From an uncultured Eubacteriales bacterium (GTDB taxonomy: Bacteria; Bacillota; Clostridia; Oscillospirales; CAG-272): 20,881 nucleotides of DNA. The position numbers were made by a program, and so were the translations under genes. The stretch spans positions 1-20,881 of the forward strand of contig CAJLXA010000032.1 in NCBI GenBank assembly GCA_905210485.1. The letters are read 5' to 3'. Shown one piece after another: positions 1 through 10,100 of this stretch. Under the pieces are notes generated by a model that had not been told where the DNA came from, made no database searches, and saw only the letters and a list, made by a program, of their open reading frames with translations. The first letter of the stretch is position 1; each line of letters opens with the position of its first letter.

Positions 1-1167
1 ATTGCCGACGTGAGATACGCCTTCCGCTGTCAGAGCGGCAAGAATCAGCGCCGCGCCGCCACGCAGATCGGTGGCGGTCACATCGGCACCTTTTAACGGA
101 ATTCCGCCGCGTATGACGGCGGTACTGCCGTCGACGGCGGCCTCCACACCGAACGACTGCAATGCGCCGACATATCGGAACCGGTTTTTCCAGACTTTCT
201 CCGTGATTTTTCCCGTTCCTTCCGCGGCGGTCAGCAAAGCGCCGAACAGCGGTTGCATATCCGTGGGGAAGCCGGGATAAGGCGCCGTGACAACAGAGGT
301 GGCACAGAGACATGCGGGAGCGTCTGCCGTGACAAAATGTTCGCCGGTGCGAATACGGCATCCCATGCGGGAGAGTACGTCCACAATGGCGGTCATTTCG
401 CCGGGATCGCCGCCGTTTACTTTAACGCAACCGCCTGTGGCGGCGCCCATATAAAGATAGGTTCCGGCCTCGATCATATCGCCGATCAGACGGTGGCGCG
501 TTCCTTTCAGCGCGGGGACGCCGCGGACGGTCAGCGCGGAAGTGCCGTCACCCGTGATATGAGCGCCACTGTTCCGCAGAAAGGTGATAAGGTCCGTGAT
601 GTGCGGTTCGGCCGCGGCATTTTCGATGACGCTTACTCCCTCGGCCGTTACGGCGGCAAGCAGGGCGTTGACGGTGGCGCCCACCGAAGGGTGCGGCAAA
701 ACAATGTGCGCACCGCGCATGTGCGTGGCAATAGCATAGATCCTGCCGTTCTCCTCCGCAATCTCGGCGCCGAGTGCGCGCAATGCGGCAAGATGATAAT
801 CAATGGGGCGGTTTCCGAAGTCACAACCGCCGGGAAGCGGAATTTCGGCCTCGCCGAAGCGGGATAGGCAGGCGCCGAGAAGATAGACGCCTGCCCGCAG
901 TTCGCCTGCTTCCGAAAGGTCGCGCGCCGGTCGCAGAGCTTGCGTGTCAATAACGGCCGTTCCGTCTTTCAGGCGGATAACGGCTCCCATTTTTTTCAGA
1001 ATGTTCAGGGCGGTATGTACATCCCTTATATCGGGAAGATTTTCAATTACAGTCGGTGTTTCCGACAGAATGGCAGAAAACAGAATCGGCAATGCGGCAT
1101 TTTTGGAGCCTCCCACGGTAATGTCCCCGGAAAGCCTTTTTCCGCCGGTGATACGGTAGCAATGCAT
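1..1167 (-). CDS. murA: UDP-N-acetylglucosamine 1-carboxyvinyltransferase MurA (C-terminus cut by window edge)
   Basis: MurA transfers enolpyruvate from PEP to UDP-GlcNAc, the first committed step of peptidoglycan synthesis in the cytoplasm. The frame runs open from an ATG at 1167 to base 1 (389 codons); family members are about 420 residues, so roughly 30 C-terminal residues lie outside. The N-terminus reads MHCYRITGGKRLSG, followed by SKNAAL with Lys22 and Asn23 at the positions expected from E. coli MurA. The catalytic loop PGGCDFGNRPIDYHL places Cys at exactly residue 115, the PEP-binding and fosfomycin-target residue. The visible end, GADVTATDLRGGAALILAAL, is the conserved domain closing region. 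A GGAG-type ribosome site lies about 13 bases upstream, rather far. The gene sits downstream of a strong terminator, so it probably has its own promoter; a TATACT at about 1214-1219 (minus strand) is the only -10 candidate and its -35 is poor. Confidence 0.96.
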   Translation of the reverse strand, partial: MHCYRITGGKRLSGDITVGGSKNAALPILFSAILSETPTVIENLPDIRDVHTALNILKKMGAVIRLKDGTAVIDTQALRPARDLSEAGELRAGVYLLGACLSRFGEAEIPLPGGCDFGNRPIDYHLAALRALGAEIAEENGRIYAIATHMRGAHIVLPHPSVGATVNALLAAVTAEGVSVIENAAAEPHITDLITFLRNSGAHITGDGTSALTVRGVPALKGTRHRLIGDMIEAGTYLYMGAATGGCVKVNGGDPGEMTAIVDVLSRMGCRIRTGEHFVTADAPACLCATSVVTAPYPGFPTDMQPLFGALLTAAEGTGKITEKVWKNRFRYVGALQSFGVEAAVDGSTAVIRGGIPLKGADVTATDLRGGAALILAALTAEGVSHVGN

Positions 1168-1342
1168 ATACTGTCGCTGGCTCCTTTCGCGGTTTTGGTG
1201 CAGAGGGATTCATAGGCAGTATATACGGTAGAAAAGAAAACGGTGACGCGCCCCGGAAATGTTACGCGGACGACGCGTGAAATGAAAAATACGACGTTTC
1301 CGTTAAAAGCGCGACAGTTTCGATAGAGAAACAAAAAAGAAA

Positions 1343-1384
1343 AACCGCATGAAATGCATAGATAAATGCACATTTCATGCGGTT
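1343..1384 (-). terminator. Intrinsic terminator ending the beta-helix/envelope operon
   Basis: A perfect 14-bp inverted repeat (AACCGCATGAAATG at 1343-1356 and its complement at 1371-1384) with a 14-base loop. Read on the minus strand it is followed at once by a T-rich run (1343 down to about 1329). It lies 18 bases past the stop codon of the DUF3810 gene. It separates that operon from murA. Confidence 0.88.
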
Positions 1385-1401
1385 GTATTTAATTAAAGAC
1401 G

Positions 1402-2484
1402 TTAATTTGCCGCTATGACTTCGTTGTAGTAGGCAACGGCCAGATCGACGACAAGGCCGTATGCCACTTCGCCCGGCGTGCCCTGCGAGATAAGATACGA
1501 ATTGTTCATGGCGGAGGACACGTTATGCACGGTCTCATTACGGTGAGCGCGGTAACATTCGCTGTATGCGACGACCTCGGTTCGCAGAACCGTATTGTAG
1601 CCGTTCATCATTTCCCGGTAGCGGGTGCGGTCGGCTTTGTAAAGCGCGTTTGCAAGATAGTCGGCCATGTTCAGGTAGCCGACATAACGGAGATAGGGGT
1701 CGGACGCGTGCGTACAGGCAAGAAACGCCACGAAGTTCGCTTCGTTTTCCGGCGCAATTCCGCGTTGGTGAGCCATTTCGTGCGCGGCGGTGAAAACCGT
1801 ACTGTAATCGGGGTAGGTCGTATTGATATTGGATTCACCCGTAAAGAAGGAATAGACGCCGACAATGCCCGTGTAGGTCATGGGATCCGAAAGCATGATG
1901 CGTTTGAGACGCGTATTATGCGACTGCAGAAAGGGGTATTCTTCGGACAGCGAGGCATAGGCTTCGTTCAGCTTGTCCGTCATGGTATCCCAGTCGTATG
2001 GCATGACGGTGCCGTTTTCGGTCAGGGTAAACGAGGAAGACAGCGCGTTGGCCTCATCACGCACCCATTTCATCGTGTTATACAGTTCGTCCGCGCTCAC
2101 TGCCTCGTCGCGGAGACCGAGACGGTCGGCGAGCGGCGTTGTCTGATATCCGACCGCATAAGTGGCGACAAACAGCGTATAAATCACCATGGGAACAGAC
2201 AGCGTTGCCGCCACATAGCGACGAAAACGTTTCCCGTTCTTGATCGAGCGGATTCCGAAAACAATGATCAGTATAAGAAAGACGGGAATCAGGCAGACAA
2301 GGATTTCGGCGAGGGAAAAAGAGAACCAGCCGGTGAGTTTTGCCATGAGGAAACGGCAGGCGGCGGAAACGGTGCGGTTATAAAAGTCGGCAAACGGGCG
2401 AGAGAGTTTTGCCACAAGCCGTATGATGACCGCAAGGAGAAACAGCGGAAGAACAAGACGGAAAAAAAGACTTTTCTTTTTCAT
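1402..2484 (-). CDS. DUF3810-family membrane protein with an HExxH metallopeptidase-like site
   Basis: This 360-residue protein matches the DUF3810 family, whose function is unknown. Three hydrophobic segments (about residues 8-25, 55-78 and 92-113) anchor it in the membrane and leave a large extracytoplasmic C-terminal region. That region contains HEMAHQRG (residues 235-242) followed by PENEANF, giving HExxH plus nearby Glu246/Glu248. This pattern resembles zinc peptidases of the gluzincin type, so a metalloprotease role is reasonable inference but unproven. The start is the ATG at 2484, because a GAGGTG ribosome site lies 7-8 bases upstream; an in-frame GTG at 2493 overlaps that site and is rejected. 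It is the last gene of the minus-strand operon, 74 bases after the CPBP gene, and a terminator follows. Confidence is high for a real gene and the family, moderate for catalysis. Confidence 0.85.
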   Translation of the reverse strand: MKKKSLFFRLVLPLFLLAVIIRLVAKLSRPFADFYNRTVSAACRFLMAKLTGWFSFSLAEILVCLIPVFLILIIVFGIRSIKNGKRFRRYVAATLSVPMVIYTLFVATYAVGYQTTPLADRLGLRDEAVSADELYNTMKWVRDEANALSSSFTLTENGTVMPYDWDTMTDKLNEAYASLSEEYPFLQSHNTRLKRIMLSDPMTYTGIVGVYSFFTGESNINTTYPDYSTVFTAAHEMAHQRGIAPENEANFVAFLACTHASDPYLRYVGYLNMADYLANALYKADRTRYREMMNGYNTVLRTEVVAYSECYRAHRNETVHNVSSAMNNSYLISQGTPGEVAYGLVVDLAVAYYNEVIAAN

Positions 2485-2558
2485 AATAAGCACCTCATAT
2501 TTCGGTAATTCACGGTGTTTTGTGAGTCGGTGGCCGGAAAAGGCCGCTTAAAATGAAA

Positions 2559-3554
2559 TCAGAATTTGTGCCGTTCGCTGTAGTTGGCATCGAAACCGTA
2601 AACTTTGCGGTTTGACGGAAGGAATATCGTAAGAATCAGGGCGAGAATCAGCACCATCGTGACGGCAAGTCCGCCCTCCGGACCGAATGTGCCGCCGTTT
2701 GTCAGTTCCATACCCGCCGTCGATGTGACGCGGAAGAAAGAGGGGAGCGCTCCCATTCCGCTGACCGAAGCGCCGAAAAGACACCCTTCCGCAAAATTCC
2801 ATGCGCCGTGTAAGGCGAGGCAGAGAAAGATACTGTTTGTGCGCAACATCAGTAAGGAAAGAATGAGGCCGAACAGAAAAACGTTGACAAAGGGCAGAAA
2901 GCCGAATCCGGGGTTCGCCGCGTGCATGAGGGCGAACAGCAAAGCGTTGCCCGCAACCGCAAAGAGCGGGCCGCGGGTAATGGAAAGCGACATCATGAAG
3001 TATCCGCGGAGAAGTATTTCCTCCGACGCGCCCTGTATAAGAAACGCAAGGAAAAACAAAAGTATCATCGGTACGGAGACCGTTTCCGCCCGCGTGACCG
3101 TGACCGATCCGTTAAGACAGGCGATGCCGACGGAGGCGGCGAACAGCAGGATTCCCGCAGGTAGGCCGATAAGGTAAAGGGGAACGGCCTTTTCCTTTTT
3201 GAATCCCATGGAGGCAAGACTGCGCTTTTCGATGAAACGGCAGAAGAGAATGGCGGTTATGAGAACAATGGCGGTGGAAAAAAGCGTGCACAGAATATAA
3301 TTTGTATTTTCCGAAAGGGAGATCAAAAGTTGAGAATAGGCGTTAAGATCACCGTTTTTCAATGCGACGCTGATTTCGGAGAAATGGGGGACCATGGCAA
3401 ACAGGAGATAGAGGAATGTGGGAATCCCCGCGAGAAGATTTCCGACATAGTAGACGATAATGAACAGAAGAAGCTGTGAAAAAACAGAATAGCGGCGATA
3501 TACTTTCTGCGCATCGAGGAGAAGCGGGGAACGGTTGTAGTCATAAAGAGGCAT
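2559..3554 (-). CDS. CPBP-family intramembrane glutamic protease (Abi/CAAX-type)
   Basis: A polytopic membrane protein of 331 residues from the CPBP (CAAX protease and bacteriocin-processing) family. The three signature motifs are present in order: EEILLRG (EExxxR, Glu178/Glu179/Arg183), FALMH (FxxxH, His211), and HGAWN (HxxxN, His249/Asn253). These residues form the intramembrane active site in characterised members. About eight hydrophobic stretches are visible. Family members cleave prenylated proteins, process peptides or confer bacteriocin self-immunity, and the substrate here cannot be read from sequence. The ATG at 3554 overlaps the end of the vanZ-like gene by 14 bases, which implies translational coupling. 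It is followed by the DUF3810 gene, a second putative membrane peptidase. Confidence 0.92.
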   Translation of the reverse strand: MPLYDYNRSPLLLDAQKVYRRYSVFSQLLLFIIVYYVGNLLAGIPTFLYLLFAMVPHFSEISVALKNGDLNAYSQLLISLSENTNYILCTLFSTAIVLITAILFCRFIEKRSLASMGFKKEKAVPLYLIGLPAGILLFAASVGIACLNGSVTVTRAETVSVPMILLFFLAFLIQGASEEILLRGYFMMSLSITRGPLFAVAGNALLFALMHAANPGFGFLPFVNVFLFGLILSLLMLRTNSIFLCLALHGAWNFAEGCLFGASVSGMGALPSFFRVTSTAGMELTNGGTFGPEGGLAVTMVLILALILTIFLPSNRKVYGFDANYSERHKF

Positions 3555-4026
3555 CGGAGACTTCCTTTCGTTTTTTTCTTATGTGGGCGACTATGTACTT
3601 TAAGAGTAAAAGTACGGCCGTGAAAGTCAGGTAACCCGCGTAGTCGATCAGGACATCAAGTGTGGAAGAGCCGCGTTCCGAAAAGATCTGCAATGTTTCA
3701 TCGGTTACGGCAATAAGTAAACCAAAGTTTACGGAAGAAAGGATTTTTACAGCGCCTTTCAGTCCTATGCTCCCGAAAAAAAGCAGGACTTCGGTTCCGA
3801 GAATGCCAAATTCCGTAAAGTGAGCCAGTTTACGGATATAGCGGGTCAAAAACAGCGCCATGGGATTATCTTTCCCCAGAATATCGGTAAATATTTTCAG
3901 CGTGCCGTCGGAAACTGCCGCGGATTCGCTCCGTGACATGAGAGAATTGCCGAAGATGAATCCCAGTGTGAGTATGATAAGAATGAAGAGAAAAAACGAA
4001 ACGGCAAATTTTGTTTTTCTTTTCAT
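3541..4026 (-). CDS. VanZ-like family membrane protein
   Basis: A 161-residue membrane protein with the VanZ-like signatures RKLAHFTEFGILG (residues 65-77) and DETLQIF followed by GSSTLDVLIDYAG (residues 109-131), and about four hydrophobic helices (8-27, 68-86, 90-107, 131-148). VanZ of enterococci raises teicoplanin resistance, but most VanZ-like proteins have no known role. I do not propose resistance here because no van ligase, dehydrogenase or dipeptidase accompanies it. The start is the ATG at 4026, supported by AAGGAG six bases upstream; a longer reading from a TTG at 4056 would overlap the upstream gene and run through that ribosome site. It starts 10 bases after the second beta-helix gene and overlaps the CPBP gene. 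Confidence 0.92.
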   Translation of the reverse strand: MKRKTKFAVSFFLFILIILTLGFIFGNSLMSRSESAAVSDGTLKIFTDILGKDNPMALFLTRYIRKLAHFTEFGILGTEVLLFFGSIGLKGAVKILSSVNFGLLIAVTDETLQIFSERGSSTLDVLIDYAGYLTFTAVLLLLKYIVAHIRKKRKEVSDASL

Positions 4027-4036
4027 AAAGGACTCC

Positions 4037-7000
4037 TTACGGATTGTCGGTATCAACGCCCGTTTTGTCTATGCGGGCGCACAGCGCCGCGTCCACTTTG
4101 TCCGGCGCGACGAAAACCGTGGCCTTATCGTGCAGATCACAGGCTTCCCGTATCTCGGCCGGGTCGCAGAATACCGTGGTTTTTTCATCGGCGATTACGG
4201 TATTTTCGTCCGCCCATGAAGCATAGGAGGCATAGGGCGTCGGCAGGAAGCGGCAGAGCGGCGATGATGACGGGTGGTTACGGTCAATTTCCACGATATT
4301 ATGGCGCGTATGCCAGTGAGAGGCGCCGCTCCCGTGCAGGAAAACCGTATAATCTCCCGTATCTCCGCCGGCTTTCTCGCCGGGACGGATATAGTTTTCG
4401 GCAATGGCATTGATAGGTTGCGCCTGGTACAGCGTGCAGTTTCCGCCCGTAACACGGACGGCGGCATAGTTCCCGGCGGTTGCGTAATTTTCAATGCGGT
4501 TCCGGAGAATCATGGTACGGGCGATATTATGCACTTTTCCGCCGCGGTAGTTAACGGGGGCGTTACCCGCGCCGAGCGTGACAGCTTCGCACGCAAGATC
4601 ACGGAACGTGTTACGGTAAATATTCAGATTGAAAGCGACATCGGCGCGGACGGCGGGACTGTTGCGGAAGTCGTAGCCGATATGCGTGAAAGTGCAGTTT
4701 TCTATTTTGATGTTGCGGTTATCGTTGGATGGCGAAAACGGCGCGCCGCTTCCGCACACGATGGCGGAGCCTCCGATGTCCGAAAACACTGTGCGGGAAA
4801 TCTTCACCCCATCGGTTTTTCCGGTGAAGGAAACGGCGTCGGCGGCGATATTCCGGAACGCGCAGGAGACAATGTCGATCCGATTGCCGTTAACAAAACA
4901 GAACGGCGTTTCTTTTACCGTTGTGCCGGAGGCCGTGAACACCAGTTTTTCAAATCGGAGGCAACGTGTATTGCGGAAAAACAAAGCGTGCGGCACGCGG
5001 GCTTCGATCTTCGCTTTTCCGGCGGTCGCCGCGGCCAATACGATCGAAAAATGCTTTTCTTCGGGCAGATTGCCGAACGGAGAAAGCGCCTCGTTTACGG
5101 GATAAACGCCGGGGGCAAAGCGGACAGTAAAGAGACAGTCCGTTTCCGCTTCCGCCGCACGTTCCGTCAGCATAAGCGCGCGGGAAAGGCTTCTGACGGG
5201 GAACGACGCTGTGCCGTCGTTTTCATCTTTGCCGTTTGCGGCGTCCAGATAGACGGTCACCGTTTTTTTATAATGTTCTTTTTCGGGAAGAGGCGCCTTA
5301 TCGCTGTCACAACCGGCGGCGGAAATAATCTCCTTTACCGCGTCGGGGAGCGGATTTTCCGTGGAGAGATTGCGGACGGTATCCTTTTCGATGACGCCGA
5401 TGAAACCTTCCTCGCCGTCGGGGCGCCAGACGGAGGCGGGGGTGTCGTTCCGATAATTCAGAATGTAGGTGCGCTCGATAAGGTCGTTCCGTGAGCCGCC
5501 GATGACAAAGGCGTCGCGGGGCGGCAGGTCTTCGCGCGCCAGAATCACGTTGTCATAGTCATGCCAATGAGAGGAGCCGTTATCGTGATAGATAACGCGG
5601 TAGCCGACTGCGGAATCGCCGCAGGTCTCGCCGACGATCATGTAGTTATGATGGATAAAATTGAAATACTCCTTGTACTCTGCCCATGCGTTGCCGCCGA
5701 GGGTATAGATAGCGCCTCCGTCACGCATACCGAACATAAAATTGTCGATATAGTTGTAGGCAATTTCGATGTCATACAGATTGCGGTTTTCGCCGAGCGG
5801 CCATGTGGCGATCGCCCACGACCAGCCGGCCGATATGGCCGAATAGCAGGAATTCTTTATGGTATTATGGCAGATGCGCGCCGTCATGCAAACGCCGAGA
5901 AAAACCGCGACATTGCTTTTGTACGTAAGCCCCGTGCCGTCGATGCGGTTATTCTGAATGGTAATACGATAGTTCGCGTTCGTTTCTTCATTCCATGCGG
6001 AAAGCGCGCGTCCCACGCGGATCGCCGTGGCGCCGATGCGACTGAAAACGGAATTTTTTACGGTGAGATCGGTCGTGCGCATATTGAAATTCAGCGCGTC
6101 CGCGCCCAGTTCATAAAAACGGCAACCGTCTATAAGAACGTCGGAACAGCTTTCGCAATGAACGGCGGCGTGCGTCAGGAAACCGACGTCGTTTTTCTTG
6201 ATACGTCCGCACTGCCCGGTGAGATATCCGTTTTCGGTAACAAAATTGGAGGTGGTGCCCGTGAAAGCAAGACCGTGCAGGGAGAGATGCGCAATGCCCT
6301 TACATTCGAGAATGTTTTCGAGCAGCGGATAGGCGCAGGCGGCATGGCGCAGAACTTCCGGATCTTCGGGATAATAATAAACGATGCCGTTTTTGCGGTC
6401 ATAGTAAAAACTGTTTTCCGACAGAAGCGCCAGATTGTTTTTCAGGCGATAGGCGCGGTGCAGGAGCGACTGACAGTAGGCTTTGACGAAAAGCGGCCAC
6501 TCGTTTTTGTCAATCATAACGGCGACCTGACCGTCTTTTACGTCATCGCGGTCGATGCCGACAATATGCACGCAATGAATCTGCCATTCCACGTCGATCC
6601 ACAGTTCGGTCAGCGGTTCGCAGTCGGTTTCAATGCCCTGAAGCATCGCGGGATCGAGATAGAGTTTATAGGTCAGATTTTCTTCGGCGTACCGCTGTTT
6701 TTCGTTCGGGATCGTGAACATAAGATAGCGTTCTTCGCGGCTTTCCGCAAGCGGGATCCGTCTGCCGTTGCAATAGAAATCGCGGAAGGCGGGGAAGAGT
6801 CCGTCGTTGAGGCGTTCGTCTTCCCGCATGCGGTAGGCAAAATAGGGCTTGCCCTCAACGGGAACAAATGCGTCGCCGGGAACGGAGACGTTGGACGTAA
6901 AGAGCGGGTGCGCGCCCGTATCCGCCGCCACGGTTAGGGAGGAAGCGGGGCAACCTATGTCGCCGGTCTCCAGACAGGACGTCCTGCTCTCTGCGTAAAC

Positions 7001-7135
7001 GCCGTTTTCGACAAGAATCCGCACATGCGTTTCTTCCTCTGCGGCAAGACGTGCTTTCGCTTCGTTGATTGCCGCGTACAGACTGTGGCATGCGGCGGTA
7101 TCTTTAAGGTCGGTGTTCAGAACAATGTCGGTCAT
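4037..7135 (-). CDS. Large two-module right-handed parallel beta-helix protein (GH141-like), paralog 2
   Basis: A 1032-residue protein with no signal peptide or membrane segment (N-terminus MTDIVLNTDL), so it appears cytosolic. Module 1 (about 1-610) has the layout of GH141-type beta-helix glycosidases: an N-terminal strand region, FYCNGRRIPLA (120-130), SFYYDRKNGIVYYYP (242-256), then helix rungs with DGGAIYTLGGNAW (472-484) and IYHDNGSSHWHDYDN (515-529). Module 2 (about 624-1032) restarts with VYLDAANGKDENDGT and repeats the rungs in order, but the two acidic positions corresponding to Asp472 and Asp518 are lost (AAVRVTGGNC, FLHGSGASHWHT). Characterised GH141 members act on fucosyl or xylan linkages; the substrate here is unknown. 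AGGAG six bases before the ATG fixes the start. It lies 57 bases after its paralog and 10 before the VanZ-like gene. Family assignment is by eye and could instead be a generic DUF1565-type beta-helix. Confidence 0.85.
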   Translation of the reverse strand: MTDIVLNTDLKDTAACHSLYAAINEAKARLAAEEETHVRILVENGVYAESRTSCLETGDIGCPASSLTVAADTGAHPLFTSNVSVPGDAFVPVEGKPYFAYRMREDERLNDGLFPAFRDFYCNGRRIPLAESREERYLMFTIPNEKQRYAEENLTYKLYLDPAMLQGIETDCEPLTELWIDVEWQIHCVHIVGIDRDDVKDGQVAVMIDKNEWPLFVKAYCQSLLHRAYRLKNNLALLSENSFYYDRKNGIVYYYPEDPEVLRHAACAYPLLENILECKGIAHLSLHGLAFTGTTSNFVTENGYLTGQCGRIKKNDVGFLTHAAVHCESCSDVLIDGCRFYELGADALNFNMRTTDLTVKNSVFSRIGATAIRVGRALSAWNEETNANYRITIQNNRIDGTGLTYKSNVAVFLGVCMTARICHNTIKNSCYSAISAGWSWAIATWPLGENRNLYDIEIAYNYIDNFMFGMRDGGAIYTLGGNAWAEYKEYFNFIHHNYMIVGETCGDSAVGYRVIYHDNGSSHWHDYDNVILAREDLPPRDAFVIGGSRNDLIERTYILNYRNDTPASVWRPDGEEGFIGVIEKDTVRNLSTENPLPDAVKEIISAAGCDSDKAPLPEKEHYKKTVTVYLDAANGKDENDGTASFPVRSLSRALMLTERAAEAETDCLFTVRFAPGVYPVNEALSPFGNLPEEKHFSIVLAAATAGKAKIEARVPHALFFRNTRCLRFEKLVFTASGTTVKETPFCFVNGNRIDIVSCAFRNIAADAVSFTGKTDGVKISRTVFSDIGGSAIVCGSGAPFSPSNDNRNIKIENCTFTHIGYDFRNSPAVRADVAFNLNIYRNTFRDLACEAVTLGAGNAPVNYRGGKVHNIARTMILRNRIENYATAGNYAAVRVTGGNCTLYQAQPINAIAENYIRPGEKAGGDTGDYTVFLHGSGASHWHTRHNIVEIDRNHPSSSPLCRFLPTPYASYASWADENTVIADEKTTVFCDPAEIREACDLHDKATVFVAPDKVDAALCARIDKTGVDTDNP

Positions 7136-7192
7136 ATAATTCTCCTAAAATTCATGGAAGGATAAAATGAAACGGAAAACGGGCGGTGCGGG

Positions 7193-10100
7193 TCATTTTG
7201 AGGGATGCGCGATGTCGGCGCCGGCCCGGCGTATACGTGCGAGGAGGTCGTCGCCGATCTCGTCTTCCGGAATGAACACGGTATCTTTGTCGTGAAGATC
7301 ACGTTTTTCTTTGATTTCCTTCGGGGAGCAGAATACGGCGTTCTTTTTGTCGCCAATCACGACGTTTTCGTCCGCCCATGAAGCATAGGAGGCGTGCGGT
7401 TCGGAAAGGAAGCGACAAAGGGGTTCGCATGTCGTATGATTTTTGTCGATCTCTATTATATTTCTGCGCGTGTGCCAGTGAGATGCGCCGCTTCCGTGCA
7501 GGAAAACGGTGAAGTCACCGCGTTCGCCGCCGGTCTTTCCGCCGGTATAGATATAGTTTTCTTCTATAATGTTCAGCGGTTCCCGCCGGTAAGGCGTGCA
7601 GTTCCCGCCGACGGTGGCAATAGCGGCATCGCCGCCCGAAAGGGCATAGTCGGCAATATAGTTTTCGCTGATACGGGCACGGGCGACGTTATAGTCGGAG
7701 GTTCCGGAGTGCGTGACGGAGTTGTCGCCGTGGCCGAGACGTACCGCTTCGTACGAAAGCGCACGGAAAGTGCAACGGCGGATAGTGAGAATGAAGACGA
7801 CGTCAAGCGAGACGGCGGGACTGTCGTCGATGACGTAACCGATGCTGTCGAAAAGGCAGTTGTCGATGCGGATATTCCGATTGGCGTTTCCCGGAATATG
7901 CGGCGCGCCTTTACCGAAGGAGAGCGCTCTGCCGCCTATATGCGAAAATACGGAGTTGCGAACGGATACGTTTTCGGTCGTGCCCGTAAAAAGGAGCGCG
8001 CCGGCATTGATACGGCTGAAAGTGCAACCCGTAAAAGCAACGTCGTTTACGTTGTCAAACGTCATGATGGTGCTTCCGACCGAAGCGTTGCGCCCTGCAA
8101 AATCAAGGTTTACAAAAGCGATGCGCCCCATATCCGTAAAGGTGAAGGGGTGCCGCAGGGCGCTTTCGATCAGAACGCTGCCTTTTTCTTTGGCGGCAAA
8201 AGTGACGCGGAAATTTTCCGATATATAATCGCGTACGTCGAGTACGACCGCATTTTCCACCGTATAGGTGCCGGGAGCGAAGAGGATTGTGACGTCGACG
8301 TCGGTTTTGGAACTCAGAAGATCAATCAGCGTTTCCACGGCGCGGGCGATACTCGCGGTAGGGGCGTCGGCGCGGAGACCACTACGGCGGTTGCTGCCTT
8401 TTTTCGCGTCAACGTGGATCGTCATGGTGTGCGCATGCGTTTTCGGCGCGGGGACATCGGCCATGGCGAAAGAGCAACCTGCCGCCCGGATAATGTCCGC
8501 TACATTGCCGGGGAGCGCACTGTCAGTGGAAAAATCGCGGAAAGTGTCTTTTTCCGTTACATTTACGGAGCCGGGCGTGCGGGATTCCACGGACAGCGGA
8601 CTGGGCAACGGATAATTCAGGATATAGGTGCGTTCGATAAGATTATTTGTGGCGCCGCCGATGACAAAGGCCGTGCGCGGCGGGAGATCGGGGCGCGCCA
8701 GAATCACATTGTCGTAATCGTGCCAGTTTGACGATCCTTGATCATGATAGATCACACGATAGCCTTCGGCCGCGTCGCCGCAGGTCTCGCCCACCACCAT
8801 ATAGTTGTGGTGGATGGAGTTGAAAAACGTGCGGTGTTCCGCCCAGGCGTTGCCGCCGAGCGTATAAACGGCGCCGCCGTCTTTCATGCCGTACATGAAA
8901 TTGTCGATATAGTTATAGGCGATCTCAATATCGGAAAGATTCTTTTTTTCACCGAAAGGCCATGTTGCCGTTTCCCACGACCAGCCGACCGATATGGCGG
9001 AGTAGCAGGAATCTTTCAGCGTATTGTGGCAGATCTGCGCGCCGGTACAGCGTCCGATGAAAACGGCAACGTTGCTTCTGTACGTGAGACCCGTTCCGAC
9101 CGTGCGGTTGTTTTCGATCACGATATTGACGGCGGCGTTTTCTTTATCGTCCCAGTAGAGAAGCGGTCGGCCGACGCGGACGGCGGTGGCGCCGATATTG
9201 CGGAAAGAGCAACCGCGAACCGTCAGGTCTTCGGTACGACGGTCAAAATTCAGTGCGTCCGCACCGAGTTCGTCAAAATCGCACCCGGCGATCAGAATAT
9301 CGGTACAGTTTCTGCAATGAACGGCGGCGTCTGTCAGAAATCCCACATGGTCGCGTTTGATGTCGCCGGCCTGGCTGGTGATGTAACCGTTTTCGGTAAT
9401 ATAGTTGGAGGTAACGCCTGTGAAAGCGAGGTTTTCAAGCGTGATATGCGAAACGCCGTCGAAATCCATGATCTTTTCCAGAACGGGATAGGCGCATACG
9501 GCGCCGGACAGCGCATATTCGTTTTCGGGATAATAATAAATAAGGCCGTTTTTCCGATCGTAGTAGAAACTGTTCTTCGTCGTAAGCAACGCAAGATTGT
9601 TTTTCAGACGGTAAGGGCGGTGCATAAGCGACGGTACAAAGGCATGAATGAAGCACTGCCATTCGTCATCGGGTATCACGACGGCTATCTGACCGTTCCG
9701 GCGGTTTTTCCGTTCGACGGCGGCGATATGCAGGCAGTGCGTTTCCCATTCGACGTCGAGCCAGAGTTCCGTTGCGGGGTCGGCTTCCGGGTCGGTGCGG
9801 ATACCTTCCAGCATAACGGGGTCAAGCCACAGGCGGTTGTCGCGGTTTTCTTCCGCGTTGCGGTTCTTTTCGTCGGGAATGGTATGAAGCAGATAGCGCG
9901 GTTCCGCGCTTGCCGCAAGACGCACGCGTTTGCCGTTGCAATAGAAGTCGCGGAAAGCGGGGAAGCGGCCGTCCGGCTGCCGTTCGCTTTCTTTCATATG
10001 ATAGACAAAATAGGGTTTACCGTCCACCTTTGCGAAAGCCGAGCCGGGAAATTCGACGGTGCCGGTGAAGAGAGGGCGCGTTCCTCCGGCGGCGGAGACC

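Noticed and set aside
253..867. 204-codon plus-strand frame across murA
   Set aside because: Antisense to a MurA frame with the catalytic Cys115 loop; composition is that of a reverse-complement shadow.
1047..1373. 108-codon minus-strand frame overlapping the start of murA
   Set aside because: It lies in another frame from the clear MurA reading, covers the terminator region, and has no family resemblance.
3541..4026. VanZ-like gene as evidence of glycopeptide resistance
   Set aside because: No vanH, vanA/B-type ligase, vanX or VanRS genes are present, and VanZ-like proteins are widespread without this role.
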